In this document: positions 1 through 8,213 of the stretch, piece after piece
How the letters are laid out: the number at the start of each line of letters is the position of its first letter
Numbering within the stretch: the stretch's first letter is position 1
Origin: Bacillota bacterium
GTDB taxonomy: Bacteria > Bacillota > UBA4882 > UBA8346
Assembly (NCBI GenBank): GCA_023436305.1
Contig: JAEZJQ010000076.1
Location: 1 to 23,475 of the forward strand
DNA: 23,475 nt
Direction: 5' to 3'
Notes under the pieces: model-generated
Told to the model about the DNA's origin: nothing
The model's database searches: none
Seen by the model: the letters and a program-made list of their open reading frames with translations, nothing else
Program-made: the position numbers and the translations under genes

Positions 1-147
1 TTTACTCGCGAAGATTGTAACATTATCGTAACTTTTTTATATTCATTAAAATCATAAATGCATTATTAACTGTTATAAACGCCAATGATGCAACTTGTAA
101 TGTAACTATCTGTAAAGTTTTTCATAAACTAAAATAAGCCTTAATTG

Positions 148-158
148 AAAGGGGGTGG
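148..158 (+). promoter_or_regulatory. Ribosome binding site deciding the YmaF start
   Basis: AAAGGGGGTGG lies four bases upstream of GTG 163. Because it falls inside the longer TTG-initiated frame, it argues for initiation at 163. Confidence 0.6.
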
Positions 159-162
159 TCAG

Positions 163-486
163 GTGGAAGACACGACAAGAATCAACCAAGAAACTATTCA
201 AAGTCACGTTCATGAGTTTGAAGGAAGCACCAAGATCGCTGAAGCTGAAACAGAACCGCATAATCATCGTTTTGCAGGTGTGAGTAGTCAAGAAATACCG
301 TTTGATAATAGTCACGTTCACGGTTTATTCGTTAGTACCGATTTTTTTGACCACCATCATGAAATAGCCGCTATAACTGGTCTTCCTATAGATGTTGGCG
401 GAGGTAAGCACATTCATTTTGTCCAATCAGTTACTACGATTGATGACGGGCATTTTCATGAATTCCAACTTGCCACTAATACTTAG
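163..486 (+). CDS. ymaF: YmaF-family histidine-rich small protein
   Basis: A 107-residue protein built almost entirely of short beta-like segments, each carrying an H-x-H pair: SHVHEF, EPHNHRF, SHVHGL, DHHHEI, KHIHFV and GHFHEF. This pattern is that of the YmaF family found in Bacillus and relatives, whose function is unknown; the regular histidine pairs suggest metal binding, which is inference. No signal peptide or membrane segment is visible, so it is probably cytoplasmic. The reading frame is open from a TTG at 145, but the sequence AAAGGGGGTGG at 148-158 is an obvious ribosome binding site lying inside that extension, so the GTG at 163 is the better start. It stands alone, followed by a strong terminator. 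Confidence 0.8.
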   Translation: MEDTTRINQETIQSHVHEFEGSTKIAEAETEPHNHRFAGVSSQEIPFDNSHVHGLFVSTDFFDHHHEIAAITGLPIDVGGGKHIHFVQSVTTIDDGHFHEFQLATNT

Positions 487-524
487 CCCACTGGTATAAC
501 ACTACAATCATTAACACAGATGTT

Positions 525-562
525 AAAAAGCATGGCCTTTAACATTTCGGCCATGCTTTTTT
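525..562 (+). terminator. Rho-independent terminator after ymaF
   Basis: A perfect 13-bp stem, AAAAAGCATGGCC at 525-537 pairing with GGCCATGCTTTTT at 549-561, with an 11-base loop and a run of T. The A-run on the other arm means it could also work for leftward transcription, so it may also serve the minus-strand esterase gene that ends at 681. Confidence 0.9.
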
Positions 563-680
563 AATTGGCTTAATTGGGTAAAAAAGAAGAATTGTCTGTC
601 ACTCCAATGCCAAGGAGAACTTCAAACCGAAAAAAACGGAAAAGGATCAGACGGAAAATGCAATTATTTCGGTGTTTGGC

Positions 681-2696
681 TTAAAACCAGCAAAAGAGTC
701 GGGTAAGATTCCGTTCCTGTTCCGGTAAGGCGTTGACTTGAGTCATGACTTCCGCTTTGGTGATTTCCTGGTTCATCATGCCGATTTTTGCCTGGGTAAA
801 ATCCGAATTAAAGATGATGCTTTTGGGCCCGCCGGTGTTATTGGACCATGCTTCCCAGACAGGCAGACCCCCGCCCGTAGGGTTGGGATTCCCGGAAACG
901 GCGAACGATGCCGCATAGGACATCATGGCCTGTTGCAGGGCCGCTCGTCCTTTTTGATTGGTTTCATTACAGGAAGAAGCGTTCCAGATGTCACCCGGCC
1001 ACCCGAAGAAGAACGGCAACTCAAAGCCGTGTCCGGCGCCGATCAGAAAATCGAAAGGAGGCAATCCCGAGCCGATGCCGCCCCATTTGAACCAGTAGCA
1101 GTAGACATTATCCTGGTGTTTCCTGAGAAGCGCGGCCAGGGAGTCCACCATGGAAGCCTTCCAGTTCAGGGAAGAATATTTGGAGATGTTTTCATATAAA
1201 GCCCTGTCGGGACCGCCGGGAGGCATTAACTTGTCCAGCGTGACGGGAGGTTCAGCCACTCCGATGGCGTTATAAATGTTTGACCAGGTGTATCCGCCCG
1301 AAGTGGGTATGGTACCCAAAAAGAGCGGGATGAAAGATTTCATTTCATGTTCGTTACTTCCCAGGATAACCGGTACTTGATGATAAATTCCCGACTCGAA
1401 CACGGAATTTAGGGTACCGGGGATTACCGCGCCGTCATAAAACGGTGAAATGGATTCCGTAAAGATGCCGCTGGTGGCGTCCATCATCATTTGGATGATT
1501 GTTTCGGCGCTCTTGCCCCTTAGATAGGCTTCGATTTGGGCATTTGTCATCGAAGCGCGATAATCGGCGGCTTTTGTTAGATTCGCGCAGGTACCGTCGG
1601 CCACCAGGAGTTTGTCAATGGTGGCATTGGCCTGAGCAACACCTGTTGCCGGGGGAACATTAATTCCACCGGCGCTTTCAGCGATCACTCTATGGAAAAG
1701 GCCCTTGGCAAGCGGCGAAATCATAAGGTTCAAGGCGTCAAAACCACCGGCTGATTCTCCGGCGACAGTGACGTTTTTCGGATCGCCGCCAAAACTGGTG
1801 ATATTTTTTTGAACCCAATGCAAAGCCTTGATCATATCGAGAGTACCGTAATTACCCGATTTATCCTCAGCAGTGCCTTTAGGGTTCAACGCCGGATGGG
1901 TGAACCAACCAAAGGGTCCAAGCCGGTACTGAATGACCACAACGACCATGTTCGATTTCCCGGCTAGGAAAGCGGAGTTGTAGATGCCCGCTTCACCCGT
2001 GACATTGTTACCACCGTGAATCCAAAAATAAACCGGCAGATTCTTGGCGTTGGTTTTGGGGCGGTATACATCCAGGTAGAGACAGTCCTCGGAGCCTTTA
2101 ATCCCGTGTTCCGGAACCCATAGCGCGGAGTACGCCGCTTGGATGCCGGGAGTATATGTATGGGTTGAATGCCGGATTTTTGGCCAGGGGTTCGGATCTT
2201 GGGGCGCTTTCCACCGCAGAGCTCCTACCGGTGGCTTCGCGTAAGGTATCCCCCGCCAGACCCAACTCCCAAAATCGGCGTCAACACCGGCAACTTTGCC
2301 ATAAGCCGTGTTAATTGTCGTTTTGGCGGCATTATTAATTGAAACAATTATGTTATCAATACTTTCTAGCAACTTGGGTTGCTCGGTAACGGTTACCCAT
2401 TTAAATATATCATTTCGAATATCACGCTGGAGATTATTAGCTATATTGTTATAGGCGCCCTTCTCGACCGTATGAATAACCTTGCCAATCTGACGGGAAA
2501 GTGCTTTCTTTTGCTGATCCGCCGTCATCGTATTATTAAAAGCGGAATCCGGTAGGGCGGCTATCTGGTTATCCAATATTTTCAGTGCTTCAATTGGTCC
2601 CAGATTGACGGCGGTCCCCGCTGCAAATGTCATACCGCCCGTGACAAATAAAAGAGCCGTGATTATTAATGAACTCAGTAAAAACTTCTTCATCAA
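681..2696 (-). CDS. Secreted type-B carboxylesterase with N-terminal helical domain
   Basis: A 671-residue member of the alpha/beta-hydrolase type-B carboxylesterase (PnbA-like) family, expected to hydrolyse carboxylic esters outside the cytoplasm. Residues 1-26 form a signal peptide (MMKKFLLSS then a hydrophobic stretch ending TFAAG). The esterase domain starts near residue 130. It shows the oxyanion motif HGG (227-229), the family signature EDCLYLDV (203-210), the nucleophile Ser315 in GESAGG, a candidate acid at Glu449 or Glu451 in GSNEHEM, and His556 in GAGHGFEL. Residues about 30-125 are an extra, probably all-helical segment not found in standard members; from memory it resembles helical modules on other secreted bacterial proteins. 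The start ATG has GGGGGAGGT upstream. The substrate cannot be inferred from neighbours. Confidence 0.9.
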   Translation of the reverse strand: MMKKFLLSSLIITALLFVTGGMTFAAGTAVNLGPIEALKILDNQIAALPDSAFNNTMTADQQKKALSRQIGKVIHTVEKGAYNNIANNLQRDIRNDIFKWVTVTEQPKLLESIDNIIVSINNAAKTTINTAYGKVAGVDADFGSWVWRGIPYAKPPVGALRWKAPQDPNPWPKIRHSTHTYTPGIQAAYSALWVPEHGIKGSEDCLYLDVYRPKTNAKNLPVYFWIHGGNNVTGEAGIYNSAFLAGKSNMVVVVIQYRLGPFGWFTHPALNPKGTAEDKSGNYGTLDMIKALHWVQKNITSFGGDPKNVTVAGESAGGFDALNLMISPLAKGLFHRVIAESAGGINVPPATGVAQANATIDKLLVADGTCANLTKAADYRASMTNAQIEAYLRGKSAETIIQMMMDATSGIFTESISPFYDGAVIPGTLNSVFESGIYHQVPVILGSNEHEMKSFIPLFLGTIPTSGGYTWSNIYNAIGVAEPPVTLDKLMPPGGPDRALYENISKYSSLNWKASMVDSLAALLRKHQDNVYCYWFKWGGIGSGLPPFDFLIGAGHGFELPFFFGWPGDIWNASSCNETNQKGRAALQQAMMSYAASFAVSGNPNPTGGGLPVWEAWSNNTGGPKSIIFNSDFTQAKIGMMNQEITKAEVMTQVNALPEQERNLTRLFCWF

Positions 2697-2724
2697 ATTT
2701 TATACCTCCCCCAATTTAACTTCT

Positions 2725-2856
2725 TCATTTTTTTGAATAAACTTGGAAAAACTCCCTGTATATCACATCTATAGCTTGTCGGGAACTAATTTCACTTCCT
2801 TTCGAATAAAGGTTTACGGAATACCGGGAATAATATTTAAAAGCTTCGCTGGACAT
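2725..2856 (-). CDS. Possible 43-residue ORF ahead of the esterase
   Basis: A short frame starting ATG with GGAAGGA about eight bases upstream, ending 28 bases before the esterase start, so it could be co-transcribed with it. The peptide begins MSSEAFKYYS and ends in FFQVYSKK; it is polar and has no signal peptide or membrane segment. I do not recognise a family. The frame is open well upstream of this ATG, into the region antisense to the phasin gene, so the openness itself is weak evidence. It may be a chance ORF or a relic. Confidence 0.22.
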   Translation of the reverse strand: MSSEAFKYYSRYSVNLYSKGSEISSRQAIDVIYREFFQVYSKK

Positions 2857-2936
2857 AATCTTTTTCCTTCCATTGTTGACCGGATTCCGACTGGTAGAAG
2901 ATAATCTTTTCAAACCAAAATACAATCGGAGCATGG

Positions 2937-2964
2937 TTGAGCAACGTCTTTTTACTTCTATATT
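2937..2964 (+). promoter_or_regulatory. Candidate promoter of the phasin-kinase operon
   Basis: TTGAGC at 2937-2942 and TATATT at 2959-2964 with a 16-base spacer resemble a housekeeping-sigma promoter. The predicted leader to ATG 3020 is about 49 bases. Assigned by eye only. Confidence 0.4.
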
Positions 2965-3019
2965 TTGCGCCGCGCCTTTTGGGTAGACTAAAAGCAAACA
3001 GAAAGGAGCAAAAAAAGAT

Positions 3020-3337
3020 ATGAATATAAGTGGAGATATGAAAAAAATTTTGCTGGCGGGAATAGGCGCGGTAGCGACAACCGTGGAAAAATCCAAAGAG
3101 ATTGTGGATTCTTTAGTCAAAAAGGGTGAGCTTACAGTGGAGCAGGGCAAGGTCATCAATGAGGAACTAAAACGCAAAGTTGCCGAAAACGTTCATACTA
3201 ATACTTCTGCTCATACCGTTGAAGATCTTTTCAAAAAACTTGACTCCATGAGCAAAGAGGAAATAGCCGCCCTGAAAGCAAAGCTTATTGAGATGGAGAA
3301 AAAGAGTGAAGGAAAAGGGAATGCCAATCCGGTGTAA
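3020..3337 (+). CDS. Phasin-like protein
   Basis: A 105-residue, highly charged, helical protein of the type annotated as phasin or PHA-granule-associated regulator in Firmicutes. The first 20 residues (MNISGDMKKILLAGIGAVAT) form a mildly hydrophobic helix. They are followed by a characteristic segment (EKSKEIVDSLVKKGELTVEQ) and a C-terminal Lys/Glu-rich coiled coil to residue 100. No polyhydroxyalkanoate synthase is in the window, so the granule role is only a family label. Its association with an AarF/UbiB kinase is commonly seen and fits here: the two genes overlap by 17 bases. Start ATG 3020 has AAAGGAG upstream. Confidence 0.75.
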   Translation: MNISGDMKKILLAGIGAVATTVEKSKEIVDSLVKKGELTVEQGKVINEELKRKVAENVHTNTSAHTVEDLFKKLDSMSKEEIAALKAKLIEMEKKSEGKGNANPV

Positions 3338-4943
3338 ACGGGCAAATAGCGCTAAAATCTCACCGACAGCCAGATTAAGGGAAATGGTAAATGTGTTAAA
3401 ACGCCATGGAATTATCCACGGCGTTTCTCCTGATAAGTTGAAGCTGATTTTGGAAGACCTGGGGCCAACTTATATAAAGCTTGGCCAGATGATGTCCATG
3501 CGTCCTGATTTGCTGCCTCAGCGTTATTGCGATGCCCTTGCCGGGCTGCGGACCGATGTAAAACCCATTGCTTATCAAGATGTAATTGGTGTGATTGAGA
3601 ATGAATACGGATTCACGGCAGACAAGGTTTTCTCAGAAATTTCACAGGAATGCATTGGTTCGGCATCCATAGCGCAGGTACATCGGGCAACGTTAAAAAA
3701 TGGGACAGAGGTGGTGATAAAGGTACAGCGTCCCGGTATATACCAAACAATGATACGCGACATTCAACTGTTGAAAAAAGCGGTTGGGATCATTAAAATA
3801 ATCGGAAGAACCGGGGAAATGATTGACTTTCGAATCGTCATTGACGAGATGTGGGCCGCGGCCCAACAGGAAATGAATTTTTTGGTTGAAGCTGACCATA
3901 TCAAAGAATTCACCAGATTAAACTCGGATATCCAATATGTTGCCTTCCCCCGGGTAGAACAACATTTATCGACGCCGCGGGTTTTGGTCCTGGAGTATGT
4001 GAATGGCGTCCAAATTGACAACTTTGATGAGTTGAAAAAGCTGGGTTACGACCACAATGAAATTGGCATAAAACTTGCGGAAAACTATGTAAAGCAAGTG
4101 GTGGACGACGGTTTTTTTCATGCTGATCCACATCCCGGGAACATCTGGATCAGAGACGGGAAAGTAGTCTGGCTGGATTTAGGCATGGTGGGACGGCTGA
4201 CCAACCGCGACAGGGTGCTGTTGAAAAAAGGGGTGACGGCGGTGGTTTATCAGGACATTGATGAGTTAAAAAAGATACTTTTATCAATGGGCAATGTCAA
4301 AGGGAGGATAAATCATACAAAGCTTTATGAGGATATTAGCGACATGCTCACCCGCTATGGCGATATGGATTTGGCAAACCTGCATTTTGGGCAATTGATT
4401 GCACAAATCATCGACATCTGCAATGACCATCAAATATCCATGCCTCAAGGGATATCCATGCTCGGGCGGGGCGTCTTGACCATTGAGGGCGTCCTGGCCG
4501 CTTGCAGCCCACAGGTCAATATTTATCAAATAATGGCAAACCATGTATCAAGCGCCATGTTGAGCGATATGAATACAGCAAAGGAACTGCATTCTGCGGT
4601 AAAATTCTTATATGGATTCATAAAAAAGGGGCTTGCATTGCCGGTGCAAATTTCCAACTTCTTTTCAATGGTCATGAGAGGACAAGCCAAGGTAAATATG
4701 GAGCTAACTGGCTCCGAAGAGACTTTCCGCAAGCTGGATGACATGGTGGATAAAGTGGTGGTTTGCATATTAAGCGCAGCCCTTTTAATCGGTTCCAGTC
4801 TTATCTGTACCACAAACATGACTCCCCGGCTTTTTGGCATACCGCTTTTAGGAGTGGCGGGGTATATGGGCGCGTTGGTTTTAGGCAGCCGGGTGATTGT
4901 TAGCGTTATAAAAAAGCAGAAAAAAAGGAAACGGAGTGATTGA
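3321..4943 (+). CDS. aarF: ABC1/AarF/UbiB-family atypical kinase
   Basis: A 540-residue member of the UbiB (ABC1/ADCK) protein-kinase-like family. Members bind nucleotide and in other bacteria support isoprenoid quinone metabolism; the exact substrate is unknown. Visible motifs are the family-specific KLGQ (53-56), SASIAQVH (114-121), the ATP-site lysine in VIKVQRPG (about 134), the catalytic loop HADPHPGN (267-274) and the metal-binding LDLG (Asp286). Two transmembrane helices close to the C-terminus (VVCILSAALLIGSSLI and a second ending VLGSRVIVSVI) anchor it to the membrane. The frame is open from ATG 3288, but GAAGGAAAAGG lies just before ATG 3321, giving a 17-base overlap with the phasin gene and translational coupling. 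Confidence 0.92.
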   Translation: MPIRCKRANSAKISPTARLREMVNVLKRHGIIHGVSPDKLKLILEDLGPTYIKLGQMMSMRPDLLPQRYCDALAGLRTDVKPIAYQDVIGVIENEYGFTADKVFSEISQECIGSASIAQVHRATLKNGTEVVIKVQRPGIYQTMIRDIQLLKKAVGIIKIIGRTGEMIDFRIVIDEMWAAAQQEMNFLVEADHIKEFTRLNSDIQYVAFPRVEQHLSTPRVLVLEYVNGVQIDNFDELKKLGYDHNEIGIKLAENYVKQVVDDGFFHADPHPGNIWIRDGKVVWLDLGMVGRLTNRDRVLLKKGVTAVVYQDIDELKKILLSMGNVKGRINHTKLYEDISDMLTRYGDMDLANLHFGQLIAQIIDICNDHQISMPQGISMLGRGVLTIEGVLAACSPQVNIYQIMANHVSSAMLSDMNTAKELHSAVKFLYGFIKKGLALPVQISNFFSMVMRGQAKVNMELTGSEETFRKLDDMVDKVVVCILSAALLIGSSLICTTNMTPRLFGIPLLGVAGYMGALVLGSRVIVSVIKKQKKRKRSD

Positions 4944-5791
4944 CGGCTTCGATATTCCCAAGCTTATTCGAGATGGGCGTTGATGAAATGATCCGGGATG
5001 GAAAAGAAAAAATCCGGCCGCAAGGTACTCCCCCAATTGCCCGGACGCGTTTCTGGGAGATAGATTTCCTCCGGGGTTGCGCCATCATTTTAATGGTGGG
5101 GTTTCATTGGACCGTTGATCGTAATATTTTAAAAGGCGAACAACCCTGGTTCAGTCCTTTGGTTCTATCATTATGGCAAATGGTGACTGCTGGCTTATTT
5201 TTATTGCTGACCGGGGTTTCCTTGACCTTGCGCCGGGACCCGCCGGAAATATCGCCCCCGCCACGCCGCTGTTTGTGGCAATGCCTCAATTTCCGGAGAT
5301 GCCGCCATTTGCGGCGAGGAATGGTTATTTTAGGTTGGGGTCTCTTGATTACGATCATTACCCGGTTCTTTTTACCTCAAAATTATATCATCTTCGGCAT
5401 TTTACATCTCATCGGATCGGCAGTGTTACTTAGCCAACCATTGTTAAATCTTAAAACTTGGAATTTGGCGCTGGGGGTCATGGTGATCGGACTGGGAATT
5501 TACCTTAACCATCAACGGGTTACATTTCCCTGGTTGGTATGGGCGGGGTTCATTCCGGAAGGTTTTGCTTCCATCGATTATTTCCCAATCTTCCCCTGGT
5601 ATGGAGCCGTTCTGATCGGGATATTCACCGGCAAGATCTTATATGGAGATCAGGGACGCAACTTTTCCTTAAACGATCAACCAAGTCATAAAATTGTCCG
5701 GGGGCTTTGTTATTTAGGCCGGAACTCATTAACGATTTATCTGGTCCATCAGCCGGTTTTACTATTGTTTGTATTTTTACTTGGAAAATAA
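4940..5791 (+). CDS. DUF1624 (HGSNAT-type) membrane acyltransferase
   Basis: A 283-residue polytopic membrane protein of the DUF1624 family, related to the catalytic part of heparan-alpha-glucosaminide N-acetyltransferase. Typical motifs are the N-terminal RFWEIDFLRGCAIILM followed by the conserved His of GFHWTVD, GILHLIGSAVLL in the middle, YFPIFPWYGAVLIGIFTG, and the C-terminal LGRNSLTIYLVHQP. About seven hydrophobic segments are visible. The family is thought to move acetyl groups onto extracytoplasmic sugars; the substrate is unknown here. The TTG at 4940 overlaps the kinase stop codon and follows AAGGAAACGGAG, so coupled translation is likely; ATG 4973 or 4988 are alternatives with poorer ribosome binding sites. 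It is the last gene of the operon. Confidence 0.85.
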   Translation: MTASIFPSLFEMGVDEMIRDGKEKIRPQGTPPIARTRFWEIDFLRGCAIILMVGFHWTVDRNILKGEQPWFSPLVLSLWQMVTAGLFLLLTGVSLTLRRDPPEISPPPRRCLWQCLNFRRCRHLRRGMVILGWGLLITIITRFFLPQNYIIFGILHLIGSAVLLSQPLLNLKTWNLALGVMVIGLGIYLNHQRVTFPWLVWAGFIPEGFASIDYFPIFPWYGAVLIGIFTGKILYGDQGRNFSLNDQPSHKIVRGLCYLGRNSLTIYLVHQPVLLLFVFLLGK

Positions 5792-5802
5792 AACATAAAA
5801 AA

Positions 5803-5847
5803 GTAAAAACCCCGTCATTATGAAGGCGATGACGGGGTCTTGTTTTT
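5803..5847. terminator. Bidirectional terminator between convergent genes
   Basis: A perfect 10-bp stem, ACCCCGTCAT at 5809-5818 and ATGACGGGGT at 5829-5838, with a 10-base loop. A T-run follows on the plus strand (CTTGTTTTT), and an A-rich stretch before it gives a T-run on the minus strand. It serves the acyltransferase gene from the left and the GH116 gene from the right. Confidence 0.9.
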
Positions 5848-5860
5848 CGCGGAGGTAGTT

Positions 5861-8119
5861 CTAATCGGCGTCCGGCGCCCCGGGGGTGATGTCGTAGGCG
5901 TGTTTTAAAGCCCAGATGGCCGTCGCTCTCATATAATAATAAGCCCGGATATCGGTTATTCCGGCGCACCAGGCTTCCGGAGTCCGAAACCATAGTTCAC
6001 CCGTGTTCCAAATGGTATCATAGAGGCTGTAACCAATCTCCGCCGCTTCCCCGAAAAGCCCTTGTTGAACCATTCCGGCCGCTGCCGACCAGGCGGTTCC
6101 CACCCAAACCTCCCGGGATTGATTCGACCTTTTATCCACCGTGCCGTCGGGGTAGATTACATTCACCGGGCCGATTTTGCCGCCGTCGAATTTTTTAAAG
6201 TTGACTTCGTAAATGGTACGCAAGGCTTTTTTAGCGTGTTCATCACTGACGATGCCCGGAAGGCCGCAAGCTTTGGCGTACCATTGCCCGCATAACTGAT
6301 CCGACATAATCCGTTGATTATCCTTTCCGGTATCAATCCGGTAATAGGAACCGGTCCAGAGTTTCTTTTCATAATTGGATCGTCCCAGATCAAACCAAGA
6401 CTGATAGATGCCGGCCTGATCGGGTTCACCGGCCGCTAAAGCCAATTCCCTGGCAGCCTGGCAGGCGGCCAGGAACAATCCGCCACAATAAGCGGTATTG
6501 CCCTCCAGCTCCATATCATCATAAGTTTGATCGATTCCCTCGCTGTTCGGCAAGGCATCACCATCAGTATCCTGGCTTTTTACCTTGGCCATAGCTATTT
6601 TAACCGAAGGCCAGCAGTAATTCAAAAAGGCGGTATCGGTTTTTCCGGTGAGCGCCCAATCCCGGTACACCATCAGTGTGAACTTGGTATTGAGATCCTT
6701 CCAGTTGGTTGAATCCCGGTAATAATAAGAATTCCATTTGGAAAAGACCGAATTAATATTCCCAAAATCGTGGGCGCAGGTATTCAATGGGGCGGGACGG
6801 TCTTTCCGGGTGGTAGTGATACTGTCGCTGAACTGTTTGACACACTGCTTGTCGAGATCGGGCCATAATAGGATAAGCGGCCATGAACCATAGAACCGTA
6901 CATCCGAAGTTCCGTAAAATTGGTAATCAAGGCTCTCCAAATGGCTGAACATATCTTCATCCGGGTTATCGGGCTGGCCTGACGCCGCTCCGGCTTCCCA
7001 CACCGTGCCTCCGACGGAATAGTAATACAACTCGTTAAACAGGGTTGATTTTAGCCAGGAGGGGTACTTGGGATTGTTGATGATACTACTCTGCCAGCTA
7101 TCGATGGCTTTTTCCCAGGACTGAGCATTCTTCAGTGCTTCTTGAGCGATTTGCCAGGAGTTTAAACCGGACCGGCCAAAATAACGGGTGTATCGCTTAT
7201 ACCATTGGTTGGGTCCAAGTGTATCCTCACAGGATATGGGGATATCCCAGGTAATGATGATGGGCACGGTGGCCGATTCTCCAGGCTGGAGTTTGACCTT
7301 AACGGCGATGGCGCCGTTCTTGCCCACTCCGGTGCGGTTATTCAAAGAGCCGTCTCCTTTAAAATCCTTGGCCAATTTATTAAGATTGGGAGCCGAGGCA
7401 TAAGTCACCTTAACCGTGTCGCTTGCTTCACTGGCCAGGGTATACTCGATTTGGGATTCTTTAGTGGCCGGTGTAGCGCCTTCCCGGCGTAACACCAATC
7501 CCGTGCGTTTTTCGGAAGAAACCGCCTCGGTATAGCTCCCGGAAGGATTATACCAAGTAAGCATGATCCCTACTTCGCAAGCAGCGGAGGTTGGATTGGT
7601 AAGCTCCCATTGGTAAATGCCCACCGGGTAACTGGACCGTTGATAATCATTGGGAATAATCGGGCTGAATTGGGTTACTTTCGCTTTGCAGGTGAAGGCC
7701 TTTCCATAATAATCCACCCAGGCTTTGGGATACAGGGAGTGATAAGCGGCTTGACCGGAACCCAGTGAGGAAGAATCAAGCCGGGTAAATGTTTTTTTTC
7801 CGGATACGGGTTTCTGGTACATGTAAAAACCCCAGTTATCTTCGACCTCTAGCGGAATCTTCCCCACAGATAACCTTTTATAAAACTGCCCGTCGAATCT
7901 CCAGGTGATGGTACCGGCTCCAAATCCGCCAATGGGAGCCCCGTCCCGGTGATCGTCCGAATTAATATCTCTACTCCAGGCGATGGAGGGGATATTCGTT
8001 CCGGCTAACTCCGGGATGGAACCGGCCAAAGCCGGATCACTGTAGACCGGAGTTAAAAACAGGCTGATTCCGAGCAAACTTAATATTGAAAAAAACAGTA
8101 ATCCATGGAATTTTTTCAT
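5861..8119 (-). CDS. Secreted GH116 glycosidase (beta-glucosidase/xylosidase type)
   Basis: A 752-residue exported member of glycoside hydrolase family 116, the family of GBA2-like beta-glucosidases and bacterial beta-glucosidases/xylosidases that retain configuration. Residues 1-27 form a signal peptide. The N-terminal beta-sandwich begins with the typical GAPIGGFGAGTITWRFDG (60-77). The C-terminal (alpha/alpha)6 domain carries HLESLDYQFYGTSDVRFY (393-410), where Glu395 aligns with the family nucleophile, and DTDGDALPNSEGIDQTYDD (517-535), where Asp530 lies in the acid/base region. The usual motif has Gly after the nucleophile; here it is Ser. The start ATG follows GGAGGGAGATGCATC. Upstream lie an operator-like palindrome and a cre-like site. 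With the xylose operon downstream it fits hemicellulose or beta-glucoside use. Confidence 0.9.
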   Translation of the reverse strand: MKKFHGLLFFSILSLLGISLFLTPVYSDPALAGSIPELAGTNIPSIAWSRDINSDDHRDGAPIGGFGAGTITWRFDGQFYKRLSVGKIPLEVEDNWGFYMYQKPVSGKKTFTRLDSSSLGSGQAAYHSLYPKAWVDYYGKAFTCKAKVTQFSPIIPNDYQRSSYPVGIYQWELTNPTSAACEVGIMLTWYNPSGSYTEAVSSEKRTGLVLRREGATPATKESQIEYTLASEASDTVKVTYASAPNLNKLAKDFKGDGSLNNRTGVGKNGAIAVKVKLQPGESATVPIIITWDIPISCEDTLGPNQWYKRYTRYFGRSGLNSWQIAQEALKNAQSWEKAIDSWQSSIINNPKYPSWLKSTLFNELYYYSVGGTVWEAGAASGQPDNPDEDMFSHLESLDYQFYGTSDVRFYGSWPLILLWPDLDKQCVKQFSDSITTTRKDRPAPLNTCAHDFGNINSVFSKWNSYYYRDSTNWKDLNTKFTLMVYRDWALTGKTDTAFLNYCWPSVKIAMAKVKSQDTDGDALPNSEGIDQTYDDMELEGNTAYCGGLFLAACQAARELALAAGEPDQAGIYQSWFDLGRSNYEKKLWTGSYYRIDTGKDNQRIMSDQLCGQWYAKACGLPGIVSDEHAKKALRTIYEVNFKKFDGGKIGPVNVIYPDGTVDKRSNQSREVWVGTAWSAAAGMVQQGLFGEAAEIGYSLYDTIWNTGELWFRTPEAWCAGITDIRAYYYMRATAIWALKHAYDITPGAPDAD

Positions 8120-8173
8120 GATGCATCTCCCTCCAATTTTTAAATACGTTCATGCATGGTATTTGGAAACTCT

Positions 8174-8188
8174 TTTGAGAACCTCAAA
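8174..8188. promoter_or_regulatory. Operator-like palindrome upstream of GH116 gene
   Basis: A perfect inverted repeat, TTTGAG AAC CTCAAA, lying 55-69 bases upstream of the GH116 start codon. Position and symmetry suit a regulator binding site, but no cognate regulator is adjacent. Confidence 0.35.
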
Positions 8189-8199
8189 TTTACCAATAT

Positions 8200-8213
8200 T
8201 GAAAACATTTTCT
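8200..8213. promoter_or_regulatory. cre-like CcpA site upstream of GH116 gene
   Basis: TGAAAACATTTTCT matches the catabolite-responsive element consensus TGWNANCGNTNWCA at 12 of 14 positions; the mismatches are A for the central G and T for the last A. Its place 80 bases upstream of a secreted glycosidase is where carbon catabolite repression would be expected. Single-site matches of this quality can occur by chance. Confidence 0.35.

Larger units (their letters stand above)
2697..3019. other. Divergent intergenic region, esterase and phasin operon
   Basis: This 323-base gap separates two divergent transcription units. It contains the possible tiny ORF at 2725-2856, a candidate rightward promoter at 2937-2964 and the AAAGGAG ribosome binding site of the phasin gene near 3002-3008. 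No clear inverted repeat that would act as an operator was seen. Confidence 0.6.

Noticed and set aside
1..162. Promoter for ymaF
   Set aside because: Several A/T-rich hexamers resemble -10 boxes, but none has a matching -35 at 16-18 bases.
738..1199. 153-residue plus-strand ORF inside the esterase gene
   Set aside because: Antisense shadow; the esterase on the other strand has all catalytic motifs.
2725..3177. 150-residue minus-strand ORF
   Set aside because: Its first half is antisense to the phasin gene and its composition there is that of a shadow. Only the last 43 codons were kept as a weak candidate.
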